This document shows positions 27,798-36,670 of a stretch of 64,000 bases of DNA, piece after piece. Source of the DNA: Mycobacterium sp. ELW1 (GTDB taxonomy: Bacteria; Actinomycetota; Actinomycetes; Mycobacteriales; Mycobacteriaceae); the NCBI RefSeq assembly GCF_008329905.1, contig NZ_CP032155.1, positions 3,038,001 through 3,102,000 of the forward strand. The letters are read 5' to 3'. Position numbers and translations under genes: made by a program. Position 1 is the first letter of the stretch; the number at the start of each line of letters is the position of its first letter. The notes beneath the pieces were generated by a model, which was given only the letters and a program-made list of their open reading frames with translations, was not told where the DNA came from and made no database searches.

Positions 27798-28748
27798 ATG
27801 ATGCGCGCCGTCCGCTCGATCCAGGGGTCAGCCACCGTCGTCGACGTCGACGAGCCCACGGGTGACTGGCCGATCCTCGAGGTCGGATCGGCCAGCATCT
27901 GCGGCAGTGACCTCGGCATGCTGTCGTTCGGCCTGCCGGTCACGATCGGTCACGAGATCGCCGGCACGGTGGACGGTCAGACGTACTGTGTCGAGCCGAC
28001 AGTGGGCTGCGGGCAGTGCGATCAGTGCCGCGGCGGGTCACCGCAGCGGTGCCGGGGAAGTGCGCCGCACGGTCTGCTCGGGGTCGCGTTCGACGGCGGC
28101 CTCGCCGACCGCGTCCGGGTGCCGGCCGAGTGCCTTGTCCCGCTGCCCGACGGACTGCCCGTCTCCGACGCCTGCCTGGTGGAACCGCTGGCGGTCTCCT
28201 GGCATGCCTTGCGCAAGGTCGGCGCCGACGTGACCGATCGGATCCTGGTCGTCGGCGGCGGCAGCGTCGGATTGCTGGCCGTCGCCGCGGCCCGCGCCAT
28301 GCGTCTCGAGGTCGATATGCAGGCCCGCCACCCGCATCAGGTCGAAGCCGCCGAGCGACTCGGCGCCGGAACTCCGAAAAGCGCCGGGACACCGGAAGGC
28401 GAGTACGACGTCGTCGTCGAGGCGGTCGGCTCCGACGAGGCGGTGGCCGACTGTGTGCGGCGTGCCGTCCCGGGCGGCCGGGTCGCGATAGTCGGTGTGG
28501 CGCACGGCAACCGAGCGGTACCCGGCATCCCATGGATGCTGAAGGAACTGACGCTGACCGCCTCGATGTGCTACGACCGAGGGCGCAACGAGCGCGAATT
28601 CATCGACGCGGCAGCGGCGTTGGCCGCAGATCCGGAGATCGCGGCCACCGTCGTCACGCACCGCTTCCCGCTGGCCGACGCGGCGGAGGCGTTCCGGGTT
28701 GCGTCCGACCGGCGAAGCGGGGCGATCAAGGTGGTGTTGGAACCCTAG
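27798..28748 (+). CDS. zinc-dependent alcohol dehydrogenase family protein
   Basis: 316 residues, shorter than the usual 340-380. Catalytic zinc ligands fit ASICGSDLGML (Cys) and TIGHEIAGTV (His-Glu). The structural-zinc lobe is present as CGQCDQCRGGSPQRC. The Rossmann segment ILVVGGGSVGLLAVAAARA binds NAD(P). Closest in pattern to the threonine/sorbitol-dehydrogenase-like MDR group. Two ATG codons at 27798 and 27801 are possible; the first is used. It follows qcrB after 24 bp, so may share its transcript; no metabolic link is evident. Its 3' end overlaps the glgP end by 4 bp. Confidence 0.87.
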   Translation: MMRAVRSIQGSATVVDVDEPTGDWPILEVGSASICGSDLGMLSFGLPVTIGHEIAGTVDGQTYCVEPTVGCGQCDQCRGGSPQRCRGSAPHGLLGVAFDGGLADRVRVPAECLVPLPDGLPVSDACLVEPLAVSWHALRKVGADVTDRILVVGGGSVGLLAVAAARAMRLEVDMQARHPHQVEAAERLGAGTPKSAGTPEGEYDVVVEAVGSDEAVADCVRRAVPGGRVAIVGVAHGNRAVPGIPWMLKELTLTASMCYDRGRNEREFIDAAAALAADPEIAATVVTHRFPLADAAEAFRVASDRRSGAIKVVLEP

Positions 28749-31273
28749 AGCTTCACCGGCATCGCGCCGACATGCCAGATCTCGTCGGAGTATTCGGCGA
28801 TCGCGCGATCCGAGGAGAACTTGCCGCTGCGGGCCGCGTTGAGGATCGACATCCGCGACCACGTGTCGGAATCCTGCCAGGCGGCGCTGACCCGGGCCTG
28901 GCAGTCGACGTAGGAGCGGTAGTCGGCCAGCACCAGGAACGGGTCGTGGTGCAGCAGGTTGTCGACCAGCGGACGCAGTACCTCGGTGTCACCGTGCGTG
29001 AAGGTGCCGTCGACGATCAGCTCGAGCACTTCGGCCAACTCGGGGTCGCGCTCGACGAAGCCGGTCGGCCGGTAGCCGTCGGACTTGAGCTGCTCCACCT
29101 CGTCGACGGTGAGACCGAACAGGAAGAAGTTCTCCGGCCCGGCTTCCTCGCGGATCTCGACGTTGGCGCCGTCGAGCGTCCCAATGGTCAACGCGCCGTT
29201 GATCATGAACTTCATGTTGCCGGTGCCCGAGGCCTCTTTGCCCGCCGTGGAGATCTGCTCGGACAGGTTGGCCGCCGGGTAGATCAGATGCGCATTCTTG
29301 ACGTTGAAGTTGGGCAGGAACACCACCCGCATGAACCGGTTGACGTCGGGGTCGTTGTTGACGGTGGCGCCGACCGCGGTGATCAACCGGATCATCCGCT
29401 TGGCGATGAAGTAGCCGGGTGCGGCCTTGCCGCCGAAGATGAACGCCCGCGGGGCGATCGCGAATCCGGGATTGCGCTTGAGCCGGTTGTACAGCGTGAT
29501 GATGTGCAACACGTTGAGGTGCTGACGTTTGTACTCGTGGATGCGCTTGACCTGGACGTCGAACATCCAGGTCGGGTCGAGCTCGATACCGGTCGAGGCG
29601 TGCACATATTCGGCAAGGCGGCTCTTGTTGGCGCGCTTGATATCCCGCCAGCGTTCACGGAATGCCGGGTCGTCGGCGTAGGCCTCCAGCCGGCGCAGCT
29701 GGTCCAGGTCGGTCAGCCAGCCGTCACCGACGGTGTCGTCGAGCAGTGTGCGCAGTCCCGGATTGGACAGCGCCAGGAAGCGGCGCGGGGTGACTCCGTT
29801 GGTGACGTTGCCGAACCGCTCCGGCCACATCTCGTAGAAGTCCTTCAGCACACTGGCTTTCAGCAGCTCGGAGTGCAGCGCGGCCACCCCGTTGACCGCG
29901 TGGCTGCCGACGGTGGCCAGGTGCGCCATCCGCACGCTCTTGCCGCCGTCCTCACCGATGAGGGACATCCGCCGCTCGCGCTCGGTGTCGCCGGGGAACC
30001 TGTCGCGCACCTCCTCGAGGAACCGGTCGTTGATCTCGTAGATGATCTCCAGGTGCCGGGGGAGTGACTCGCCGAAGATGCCCAGCGGCCACGTCTCCAG
30101 CGCCTCGGGCAGCAATGTGTGGTTGGTGTAGGCGAAGGTGGCGACGGTGATGTCCCACGCCTCATCCCAGCCCATGTGGTGTTCGTCGATCAGCAACCGC
30201 ATGAGTTCGGCGACCGCGATCGACGGGTGGGTGTCGTTGAGCTGGATCGCCCACTTGTCGGGCAGTGCGCTCAGCGGCAGCCGGGCCCGCTCGGTGTGGA
30301 TGCGCAGGATGTCCTGCAGTGACGAGCTGACGAAGAAGTACTGCTGCTGCAGTCGAAGCCGTTTGCCCGCTTCGGGTTCGTCGTTGGGGTACAGAACTTT
30401 CGAGATCTTCTCGGAGAGGACCTCGTCCTCGACCGCCTTGTAGAAGTCGCCGGTGTTGAACGCGTCCAGTGCGAAGGAGGAGACCGATCGGGCGCTCCAC
30501 AGGGTCAGCGTGTTGCAGGTGTTGACCCCGTAACCCTGGATCGGGGTGTCATAGGAGACGCCCTTGATCACCCGTCGCGGAATCCAGCGCACCCGGTGAT
30601 TGCCCGCGACGTCCTCGTACTGTTCGGTGCGCCCGCCCCAGTTGACCAGATAGCTGGCGTCGGGCTTGTCGATCTCCCAGGGGTTTCCGGCCACCAGCCA
30701 GTTGTCGGTCTTCTCGACCTGCCAGCCGTCCTGGATCTCCTGGTCGAAAATGCCGAACTCGTAGCGGATTCCGTAACCGATCGACGGCCGCTGCAGAGTG
30801 GCCATCGAGTCGAGGTAGCAGGCGGCCAACCGGCCCAGGCCGCCGTTGCCCAGCCCGGGCTCCTCCTCGCACGCGAGGATCGCGTCGAGGTCCTGCCCGA
30901 GTGCGGCCAGCGCTTCGCGGGCTTGGCGCTCGATGCGCAGATTCAGCAGGTTGTTGCCGAGCTGGGGACCCATCAGGAATTCCGCCGACAGGTAACAGGT
31001 CACCTTGGCCGGGCCGTGCAGCAGATCCTGGGTGGTGGCCATCCAGCGCTGCTGCATGCGGTCGCGCACCGCCAGGGCCAGCGCGCGGTAGTAGTGCTCG
31101 GGGGTCAGCACGCTCGGCGGGCGGGCGATCGAGTACGCCAGGTGATCGGCGATCGCCCGGTGCAGCGCGTCGGCCGACAATCCCGTCCGGCTGTGTTCGT
31201 GCGGTTGCGACGGGCTCATGCCCCCGTCACGGTCGGCGACGTCACCGGGTGCACTGCTCACCACATCGGTCAT
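28745..31273 (-). CDS. glgP: glycogen/alpha-glucan phosphorylase
   Basis: 842 residues. Phosphorolysis of alpha-1,4-glucans to glucose-1-phosphate with a PLP cofactor. Family blocks are plain: TCYLSAEFLMGPQLGNN, EEEPGLGNGGLGRLAACYLD, YEFGIFDQEIQDGWQ, MAHLATVGSHAVNGVAALHS and the PLP-lysine motif EASGTGNMKFMINGALTIG. The frame stays open to 31498, but the ATG at 31273 has AGGAG 6 nt upstream and a normal N-terminus, so I use it. Single gene, divergent from the isochorismatase gene. Confidence 0.95.
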   Translation of the reverse strand: MTDVVSSAPGDVADRDGGMSPSQPHEHSRTGLSADALHRAIADHLAYSIARPPSVLTPEHYYRALALAVRDRMQQRWMATTQDLLHGPAKVTCYLSAEFLMGPQLGNNLLNLRIERQAREALAALGQDLDAILACEEEPGLGNGGLGRLAACYLDSMATLQRPSIGYGIRYEFGIFDQEIQDGWQVEKTDNWLVAGNPWEIDKPDASYLVNWGGRTEQYEDVAGNHRVRWIPRRVIKGVSYDTPIQGYGVNTCNTLTLWSARSVSSFALDAFNTGDFYKAVEDEVLSEKISKVLYPNDEPEAGKRLRLQQQYFFVSSSLQDILRIHTERARLPLSALPDKWAIQLNDTHPSIAVAELMRLLIDEHHMGWDEAWDITVATFAYTNHTLLPEALETWPLGIFGESLPRHLEIIYEINDRFLEEVRDRFPGDTERERRMSLIGEDGGKSVRMAHLATVGSHAVNGVAALHSELLKASVLKDFYEMWPERFGNVTNGVTPRRFLALSNPGLRTLLDDTVGDGWLTDLDQLRRLEAYADDPAFRERWRDIKRANKSRLAEYVHASTGIELDPTWMFDVQVKRIHEYKRQHLNVLHIITLYNRLKRNPGFAIAPRAFIFGGKAAPGYFIAKRMIRLITAVGATVNNDPDVNRFMRVVFLPNFNVKNAHLIYPAANLSEQISTAGKEASGTGNMKFMINGALTIGTLDGANVEIREEAGPENFFLFGLTVDEVEQLKSDGYRPTGFVERDPELAEVLELIVDGTFTHGDTEVLRPLVDNLLHHDPFLVLADYRSYVDCQARVSAAWQDSDTWSRMSILNAARSGKFSSDRAIAEYSDEIWHVGAMPVKL

Positions 31274-31393
31274 TGCGTTCTCCTGGTCCCAGACCACTTC
31301 TCGATCTCGTACGGGACCAGCAGTTTGGCACGGTCGTATTTCAGCGAGGCGAGGTCCATGAGTCGGTCCCGTGAACTGTTGGTCCGCTCGTCC

Positions 31394-31399
31394 TACGAT
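31394..31399 (+). promoter_or_regulatory. -10 hexamer for the isochorismatase gene
   Basis: TACGAT, 7 nt before the ATG at 31407; matches TANNNT and suggests a leaderless or near-leaderless mRNA. Confidence 0.45.
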
Positions 31400-31406
31400 C
31401 GCTGGC

Positions 31407-31955
31407 ATGCCCACGTTGGTGAATCGGCCGAACACGGCCCTGCTCGTCATCGACGTGCAAGACGGCGTCGTGGCCCACGCCCACGACCGGGACGCCATCG
31501 TGGCCCGGATTGCCGGGCTCGTCGACCGCGCCCGCGATGCCGGCGTCCCGGTTGTGTGGATTCAGCACGCCGATGCGGAATTACCCGAGGGAAGCGACCA
31601 GTGGCAGATCGTCGCCGAACTGACCCCGGACGAGACCGAGCCGCTGATCGCCAAGAACTACGGCGACTCATTCGAGGACACCACGCTGGAAGCCACGCTC
31701 GCCGCCCTCGGCGCCGGACACCTGGTCGTGGCCGGCGCCCAGACCGACCAGTGCATCCGCTCGACGATCCACGGCGGCTTCGTGCGCGGCTACGACGTCA
31801 CCCTGGTCGCCGATGCCCACACCACCGAGGACCTCTCGCAATGGGGCGCCCCGCCGCCCGAGCAGGTGATCGCCCACACCAACCTGTATTGGTCGCAGCA
31901 GAGCGCGCCGGGGCGAACAGCGCAGTCGGCACTCGCCGATGACATCGTCTGGTAA
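31407..31955 (+). CDS. isochorismatase/nicotinamidase-like cysteine hydrolase
   Basis: 182 residues. Catalytic triad is visible: Asp in TALLVIDVQDGVV, Lys in LIAKNYGDSFEDT and Cys in VVAGAQTDQCIRSTIHG, with the cis-peptide region before the Cys. Typical single-domain hydrolase of amides such as nicotinamide, ureidoacrylate or biuret; substrate not identifiable. ATG 31407 chosen over an upstream in-frame ATG at 31371 because of the -10 position. Confidence 0.88.
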   Translation: MPTLVNRPNTALLVIDVQDGVVAHAHDRDAIVARIAGLVDRARDAGVPVVWIQHADAELPEGSDQWQIVAELTPDETEPLIAKNYGDSFEDTTLEATLAALGAGHLVVAGAQTDQCIRSTIHGGFVRGYDVTLVADAHTTEDLSQWGAPPPEQVIAHTNLYWSQQSAPGRTAQSALADDIVW

Positions 31956-32029
31956 TCGCTTCCGCCGAGCGCAACCGCGCTATACATTCTTTCAAAAGTG
32001 TTCACTACCGTGCGGAACGCAGATCGGAC

Positions 32030-33220
32030 ATGACGATGACGTCGACAATTGACTCGAAGACCCGGCCGTTCGGGCTGGCCCGCGGGATGCGCGAGTTGGT
32101 GGTTGCACAGGCCGGTGAGTCCGAACGGCTGCGCACCATCGCCCCGTCGATCGTCGACGAGATGTGGGCCAGCGGACTGATGTCGTCGTTCAATCCGGTC
32201 GCGGCGGGCGGCGTGGAGCCGTCGTTCGCCGAGATGATCGAGACCTGGATCGAGATGGCCTGGCAGGACGGCTCGTTCGGCTGGATCGGGATCGCCAACC
32301 TGCCGTCGTCGTTCGCCGCCGCGGCCTACCTGTCGGACGAGGGTTTCGCGGAAGTCTTCACCGCGCACGACAACCGCGTCACGATGGGCGGCCAGTTCTT
32401 CCCCAACGGCCAGGGCGTCGTGGTCGACGGCGGCTACCGGGTGACCGGATCGTGGAGTTTCGGGTCGGGCACCGGTCACGCCGAGTATGTCTGCGCCGGG
32501 TTTTTCCCGATGGTGGACGGCCAGCCGGTGATGGGGCCCGGCGGCCTGCCGGAGATGCATGTGGCCGTCATTCCGCGCGAGGAGGTCGTGTTCAAGGACG
32601 GCTGGCATGTCCAGGGCCTCAAGGGAACCGGGTCCTACGACTACGGCGTCGAGGATGTTTTCGTGCCGGCCAGCCGGACCTTCCCACTGTTCTCCAGCTC
32701 ACCGCACCGGGGTAGCTCGCCGGCAACCCGGATGGGGCTGATGCCGGTGACGGCGGCCGGCCACGCGGCGTGGGCCCTGGGCGTGGCCAAGAGCATGCTC
32801 GACGACGTCGAGGAACTGGCGGCCACCAAGTTCCGGATGAGCGACATGGCCTCACTGGCCAGCCGGCCGACCTTCCAGAAGGGGCTGGCACACCACGTCG
32901 CGGCGTGGCGGGCGGCGCGGCTGCTCGTGCTGGATGCGTTCGGCACCGCCGAGGCCGCGGTCGCTGCCGGCGAGGACCTGACCCCAGGGCTGCGCGCCGA
33001 CATGCGGGTGGCCGCGGTGTACGCCACCGACGTGGCACGCGAGGCCGCCGAGTGGGCGCACCTGGCGGCAGGCACCACGTCGATCCGGGAGGGCAGCCGT
33101 CTCGAGCGGGCGTTCCGCGACATCTACACCGGCACCCAGCACGCGTTCATCAGCGAGAAGGTCGCCATCGATGTGGCGCAGATCTGGCTCGGCATCATCG
33201 AGGACCAACCGGGGTTGTGA
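32030..33220 (+). CDS. acyl-CoA dehydrogenase / flavin-dependent monooxygenase (HsaA-like) family protein
   Basis: 396 residues. Fold of acyl-CoA dehydrogenases: N-terminal helices (ESERLRTIAPSIVDEMWASG), the beta domain with GYRVTGSWSFGSGTGHAEYV and VQGLKGTGSYDYGVEDVFVP, and a C-terminal helical domain ending TGTQHAFISEKVAIDVAQIW. The catalytic Glu of true dehydrogenases is not obvious; the WSFGSG and LKGTGS stretches match two-component flavin monooxygenases such as HsaA, and HPAB-like enzymes. No flavin reductase lies adjacent. ATG start at 32030. Confidence 0.85.
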   Translation: MTMTSTIDSKTRPFGLARGMRELVVAQAGESERLRTIAPSIVDEMWASGLMSSFNPVAAGGVEPSFAEMIETWIEMAWQDGSFGWIGIANLPSSFAAAAYLSDEGFAEVFTAHDNRVTMGGQFFPNGQGVVVDGGYRVTGSWSFGSGTGHAEYVCAGFFPMVDGQPVMGPGGLPEMHVAVIPREEVVFKDGWHVQGLKGTGSYDYGVEDVFVPASRTFPLFSSSPHRGSSPATRMGLMPVTAAGHAAWALGVAKSMLDDVEELAATKFRMSDMASLASRPTFQKGLAHHVAAWRAARLLVLDAFGTAEAAVAAGEDLTPGLRADMRVAAVYATDVAREAAEWAHLAAGTTSIREGSRLERAFRDIYTGTQHAFISEKVAIDVAQIWLGIIEDQPGL

Positions 33221-33274
33221 CGCCCCGGCATTTTCCGCGCGGCGCCGGTCCGGCCGCACTAATGTCCAACGGTT

Positions 33275-33622
33275 ATGACCGACTGGTCCGATCCGCGGCT
33301 GCCGACCAACCAGACGAGTAGTCCCCGACAGCTCAAACGGCTGAGCCGGAATTTCGCCGGCGTCGGCGTCGGGATCCCGCCCGAGCGTCTGCAGCAGATC
33401 GCGATGGGGCAGGCGGCCACCGAGGACGAGTTCGTCGATGTGACGTTCGCGCTGACCGCAACTCAGCTTCGCAGCGAGCAGCGACGCTCCAAAGTCGGTC
33501 GCGCGCAACGGCGTTGCGTGCGGGGCGCCATAGTGTTCGTCGCGATCCTGATCGCGATCAACGTGCTGATGTGCCTGGGCCTGTTCCTGTTCGTCCTGAC
33601 CCAGCACACCACGCCTTATTAG
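33275..33622 (+). CDS. single-span membrane protein with cytoplasmic basic region
   Basis: 115 residues. N-terminal 90 residues are soluble and basic (SSPRQLKRLSRNFAG, RSEQRRSKVGRAQRR); one membrane helix is at about 89-110 (IVFVAILIAINVLMCLGLFLF) and the tail is VLTQHTTPY. The middle segment GVGIPPERLQQIAMGQAATE may be a short helical unit. No recognised domain; homologues are annotated hypothetical. ATG start at 33275. Possibly co-transcribed with the flavin enzyme 54 bp upstream. Confidence 0.72.
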   Translation: MTDWSDPRLPTNQTSSPRQLKRLSRNFAGVGVGIPPERLQQIAMGQAATEDEFVDVTFALTATQLRSEQRRSKVGRAQRRCVRGAIVFVAILIAINVLMCLGLFLFVLTQHTTPY

Positions 33623-33648
33623 GGCCCTATTAGGCCCCTATCAGGCCG
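33616..33648. repeat. three imperfect 11-bp tandem repeats
   Basis: Units TTATTAGGGCC, CTATTAGGCCC and CTATCAGGCCG lie head to tail with period 11, across the stop codon of the small membrane-protein gene and before the convergent aminotransferase stop at 33656. They may arise from slippage; no strong hairpin forms. Confidence 0.6.
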
Positions 33649-33655
33649 CGCCGGA

Positions 33656-35041
33656 CTAGCCAGTCACGTACCCGTCGGCGACATCGAGCGCCTTGTCCAG
33701 AATGGCCAGTCCCTCGGCCACCTCGGCGTCGCTGATGTTGCAGGCCGGCACCGCGTGGATCCGGTTGAAGTTCGCGAACGGCAGCAGCCCGCCGGACTTG
33801 CACGCGGCCAGCACCGCGTTCATGGCCGGGCTCGAGCCGCCGTAGGGCGCCAGCGGTTCGCGGGTCTGCTGGTTGGCCACCAGCTCGATCGCCCAGAACA
33901 CGCCGAGTCCGCGGACCTCACCGACCGACGGGTGGCGGGCTGCCAGCTCGCGCAGACCCGGTCCGAGCACCTGCTCGCCGAGTCGGGCGGCGTTGGCCAC
34001 CATGCCTTCGTCTTCCATCGCGTTGATCGTCGCGACCGCGGCACCGCAGGCCAGCGGATGCCCCGAATAGGTCAGCCCACCGGGGTAGGCGCGGTCGGCG
34101 AACGTCGAGTAGATCGCGTCGTTGATGGCCACGCCACCCAGCGGCACATACCCCGACGTCACACCCTTGGCGAACGTCATGAGGTCGGGCACCACGTCGA
34201 AGTTCTGGATTGCGAACCACTTTCCGGTCCGGCCGAAGCCCGCCATCACCTCGTCGGCGATGAACACGATGCCGTAGCGGTCGCAGATCTCGCGCACGCC
34301 GGCCATGTATCCGGGCGGCGGCACCATGATGCCGGCGGTACCCGGCACCGATTCCAGGATGATCGCGGCGATCGAGTCCGCGCCCTCGTGCTGGATCAGC
34401 CGCTCGAGGTAGTCCAGTGCACGCTCGGACTCCTGCTGCTCGGTCTCGGCGAAGAACGACGAGCGGTACAGGAACGGGCCGTTGAAGTGCACGACACCGG
34501 AACTGGCGTAGTCGTTGGGGTAGCGCCGCGGGTCACCGGTGAGGTTGACCGCGGTGTCGGTGCCGCCGTGGTACGAGCGGTAGCGGGAGAGCACCTTGTA
34601 GCGCCCGGTGTGCAGCCGCGCCATCCGGACGGCGTGCTCGACGGCGTCGGCACCGCCGTTGGTGAAGAACACCCGGTTCAGGTCACCGGGGGTGCGCTCG
34701 GCGATCAGCCGGGCCGCCTCGGAGCGGGCGGCGTTGGCGTGCTGCGGCGCGATCGTGCACAGCTTCGCGGCCTGCTCGGCGATCGCGGCGACGACCTTGG
34801 GGTGCTGATGGCCGATATTGGTGAACACCAGCTGCGAGGAGAAGTCGAGCAGCTTGTTACCGTCGCCGTCCCAGACATAGGAGCCGTCCGACGCGACGAC
34901 CGTCATCGGCTTGATCTGTGCCTGCGCCGACCACGAGTGGAAGACGTGCGCACGGTCCAGTTCGTAGGCCCGGGCAGCTTCGGCGCGGGCGCTATCGAGG
35001 TCCTGACCGTTGGGCAGGAGGTGAGATTCGGTCGTCGTCAT
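33656..35041 (-). CDS. class-III PLP aminotransferase (omega-amino acid type)
   Basis: 461 residues. Class III signs: FTNGGADAVEHAVRMAR, YRSYHGGTDTAVNLTGDPRR, FIADEVMAGFGRTGKWFAI and the PLP lysine in LMTFAKGVTSGYVPLGGV. Such enzymes use beta-alanine, 3-aminoisobutyrate, taurine, putrescine or gamma-aminobutyrate as donor. The gene follows a methylmalonate-semialdehyde dehydrogenase by 27 bp on the same strand, so its product semialdehyde is probably the dehydrogenase substrate. This points to beta-alanine or 3-aminoisobutyrate breakdown. ATG start at 35041. Confidence 0.88.
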   Translation of the reverse strand: MTTTESHLLPNGQDLDSARAEAARAYELDRAHVFHSWSAQAQIKPMTVVASDGSYVWDGDGNKLLDFSSQLVFTNIGHQHPKVVAAIAEQAAKLCTIAPQHANAARSEAARLIAERTPGDLNRVFFTNGGADAVEHAVRMARLHTGRYKVLSRYRSYHGGTDTAVNLTGDPRRYPNDYASSGVVHFNGPFLYRSSFFAETEQQESERALDYLERLIQHEGADSIAAIILESVPGTAGIMVPPPGYMAGVREICDRYGIVFIADEVMAGFGRTGKWFAIQNFDVVPDLMTFAKGVTSGYVPLGGVAINDAIYSTFADRAYPGGLTYSGHPLACGAAVATINAMEDEGMVANAARLGEQVLGPGLRELAARHPSVGEVRGLGVFWAIELVANQQTREPLAPYGGSSPAMNAVLAACKSGGLLPFANFNRIHAVPACNISDAEVAEGLAILDKALDVADGYVTG

Positions 35042-35068
35042 GCGTGCCTCTTTCGAGCTCGGTGGTGC

Positions 35069-36586
35069 TCAGTGGTTCTGGGGGAAGCCGAGGTTGATGC
35101 CGCCGTGGGAGGGATCGAGCCACCGCGTCGTCACCACTTTGCCACGGGTGAAGAAGTGCACGCCCTCCGTGCCGTGGGCGTGAGTGTCGCCGAACAGGGA
35201 GCTCTTCCAGCCGCCGAAGCTGTAGTAGGCGGTCGGAACCGGAATCGGCACGTTGATGCCGACCATGCCGACCTCGACCTCATTCTGGAAACGCCGTGCC
35301 GCGCCACCGTCATTGGTGAAGATCGCGGTGCCGTTGCCGTACGGGTTGGAGTTGATCAGCTCCAGCGCTTCGTCGTAGGTGTCCACCCGGACCACCGACA
35401 GCACCGGACCGAAGATCTCGTCGGTGTAGACGCTCATCTCGGGGGTCACGTTGTCGATCAGGGTGGGGCCCAGCCAGAAGCCGTCAGCTCCGCCGTCGAC
35501 CGGGGTGCCGCGGCCGTCGACGACGATGGTCGCGCCGTCGGCTTCGCCCGCGTCGATGTAGGAGGCCACCTTGTCGCGGTGGGCCTTCGTCACCAGCGGG
35601 CCCATGTCGGTGTTGCGGGTGCCGTCGCCGATCTTCAACGTCGCGGTGCGCTCGGCGATCTTGGCGACCAGCTCGTCGGCGATCGGGCCGACCGCGACTG
35701 CCGCCGAGATCGCCATGCAGCGCTCACCGGCCGACCCGAAGCCGGCATTGACCATCGCGTCGGCAGCCAGGTCGAGGTCCGCGTCGGGCAGGATCACCGC
35801 GTGGTTCTTGGCGCCGCCCAGGGCCTGCACGCGCTTGCCGTGCAGGGTCGCGGTCGAGTAGATGTACTGCGCGATCGGGGTCGAGCCGACGAAGCTGACG
35901 GCCTTGATGGACCTGTTGGTCAGCAGTTCGTCGACCGCGACCTTGTCACCCTGCAGGACGTTGAAGACACCGGCCGGAAGTCCGGCCTCGGCCCACAGGT
36001 TCGCGATCCACAGCGCAGCCGAGGGATCCTTCTCAGAAGGCTTGAGCACCACGGTGTTTCCCGCGGCGATCGCGATGGGGAAGAACCACATCGGCACCAT
36101 CGCGGGGAAGTTGAACGGGCTGATGACGGCCACCGGGCCGAGCGGCTGGCGGATCGAGGCGACGTCGACGTTGGTCGAGGCGTTCTCGGTCATCCCGCCT
36201 TTGAGCAGATGCGAGATACCGCAGGCGAATTCGACGACTTCCTGGCCGCGGCTGACCTCACCGAGAGCGTCGGAGAGCACCTTGCCGTGTTCGGCCGTGA
36301 TGATCGCGGCCAGCTCTTCCTTGCGGGCGTTGAGCAACTCGCGAAAGGCGAACAGGATCGTGGTGCGCTTGGCCAGCGAGGTGTCGCGCCAGGCCGGGAA
36401 CGCGGCGGCCGCGGCGGCGATGACCGCCTGCGCGTCGGCGACGTCGGCCAGCGCGACCTGTCCGGTGACCTGGCCGGTGGCCGGGTTGGTCACCGGGGCC
36501 GTCCGGTCACTGCTGCCTGCGAAGTTCTTCCCGTCGGCCCAGTGGGCGATGGTCCGGACGCGGGTGTTGGGCGCTGTGAGGGTCAT
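35069..36586 (-). CDS. mmsA: CoA-acylating methylmalonate-semialdehyde dehydrogenase
   Basis: 505 residues, aldehyde dehydrogenase superfamily. Oxidises (methyl)malonate semialdehyde with NAD+ and CoA to propionyl- or acetyl-CoA plus CO2. Key blocks: SPFNFPAMVPMWFFPIAIAA, VSFVGSTPIAQYIY, ALGGAKNHAVILPDAD and the nucleophile cysteine in AGFGSAGERCMAISAA; the ERCMA phrase is typical of MMSDH. Paired with the aminotransferase downstream and divergent from the PucR regulator 82 bp away, which probably controls it. Confidence 0.93.
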   Translation of the reverse strand: MTLTAPNTRVRTIAHWADGKNFAGSSDRTAPVTNPATGQVTGQVALADVADAQAVIAAAAAAFPAWRDTSLAKRTTILFAFRELLNARKEELAAIITAEHGKVLSDALGEVSRGQEVVEFACGISHLLKGGMTENASTNVDVASIRQPLGPVAVISPFNFPAMVPMWFFPIAIAAGNTVVLKPSEKDPSAALWIANLWAEAGLPAGVFNVLQGDKVAVDELLTNRSIKAVSFVGSTPIAQYIYSTATLHGKRVQALGGAKNHAVILPDADLDLAADAMVNAGFGSAGERCMAISAAVAVGPIADELVAKIAERTATLKIGDGTRNTDMGPLVTKAHRDKVASYIDAGEADGATIVVDGRGTPVDGGADGFWLGPTLIDNVTPEMSVYTDEIFGPVLSVVRVDTYDEALELINSNPYGNGTAIFTNDGGAARRFQNEVEVGMVGINVPIPVPTAYYSFGGWKSSLFGDTHAHGTEGVHFFTRGKVVTTRWLDPSHGGINLGFPQNH

Positions 36587-36631
36587 ACCAGCGATTCTGG
36601 TGCACGATCACCCAGGTCGCGGCCGACGATA

Positions 36632-36670
36632 TGTCAATGAAGTCCTACCGTCTCTTACACTGTGTCAATG
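36632..36670. promoter_or_regulatory. divergent mmsA/pucR control region with paired TGTCAATG sites
   Basis: The octamer TGTCAATG occurs at 36632-36639 and again at 36663-36670, 31 bp apart (about three helix turns). Between them is TACACT (36656-36661), exactly 6 nt before the ATG of pucR at 36668, a leaderless -10. The direct repeats flank the promoter and could bind the PucR regulator; inferred. Confidence 0.55.

Noticed and set aside
28016..30067. 683-codon open frame on the plus strand opposite glgP
   Set aside because: Antisense shadow of glgP with no domain.
31981..32029. AGTG-TT-CACT as operator for the flavin enzyme gene
   Set aside because: Arms of 4 bp only; too short to support.
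33755..36640. Long open frame on the plus strand (961 codons) opposite the aminotransferase and dehydrogenase genes
   Set aside because: Antisense shadow of two well-supported genes; its sequence is Arg/His/Gly/Val-rich with no domain, as expected from GC-rich third positions.
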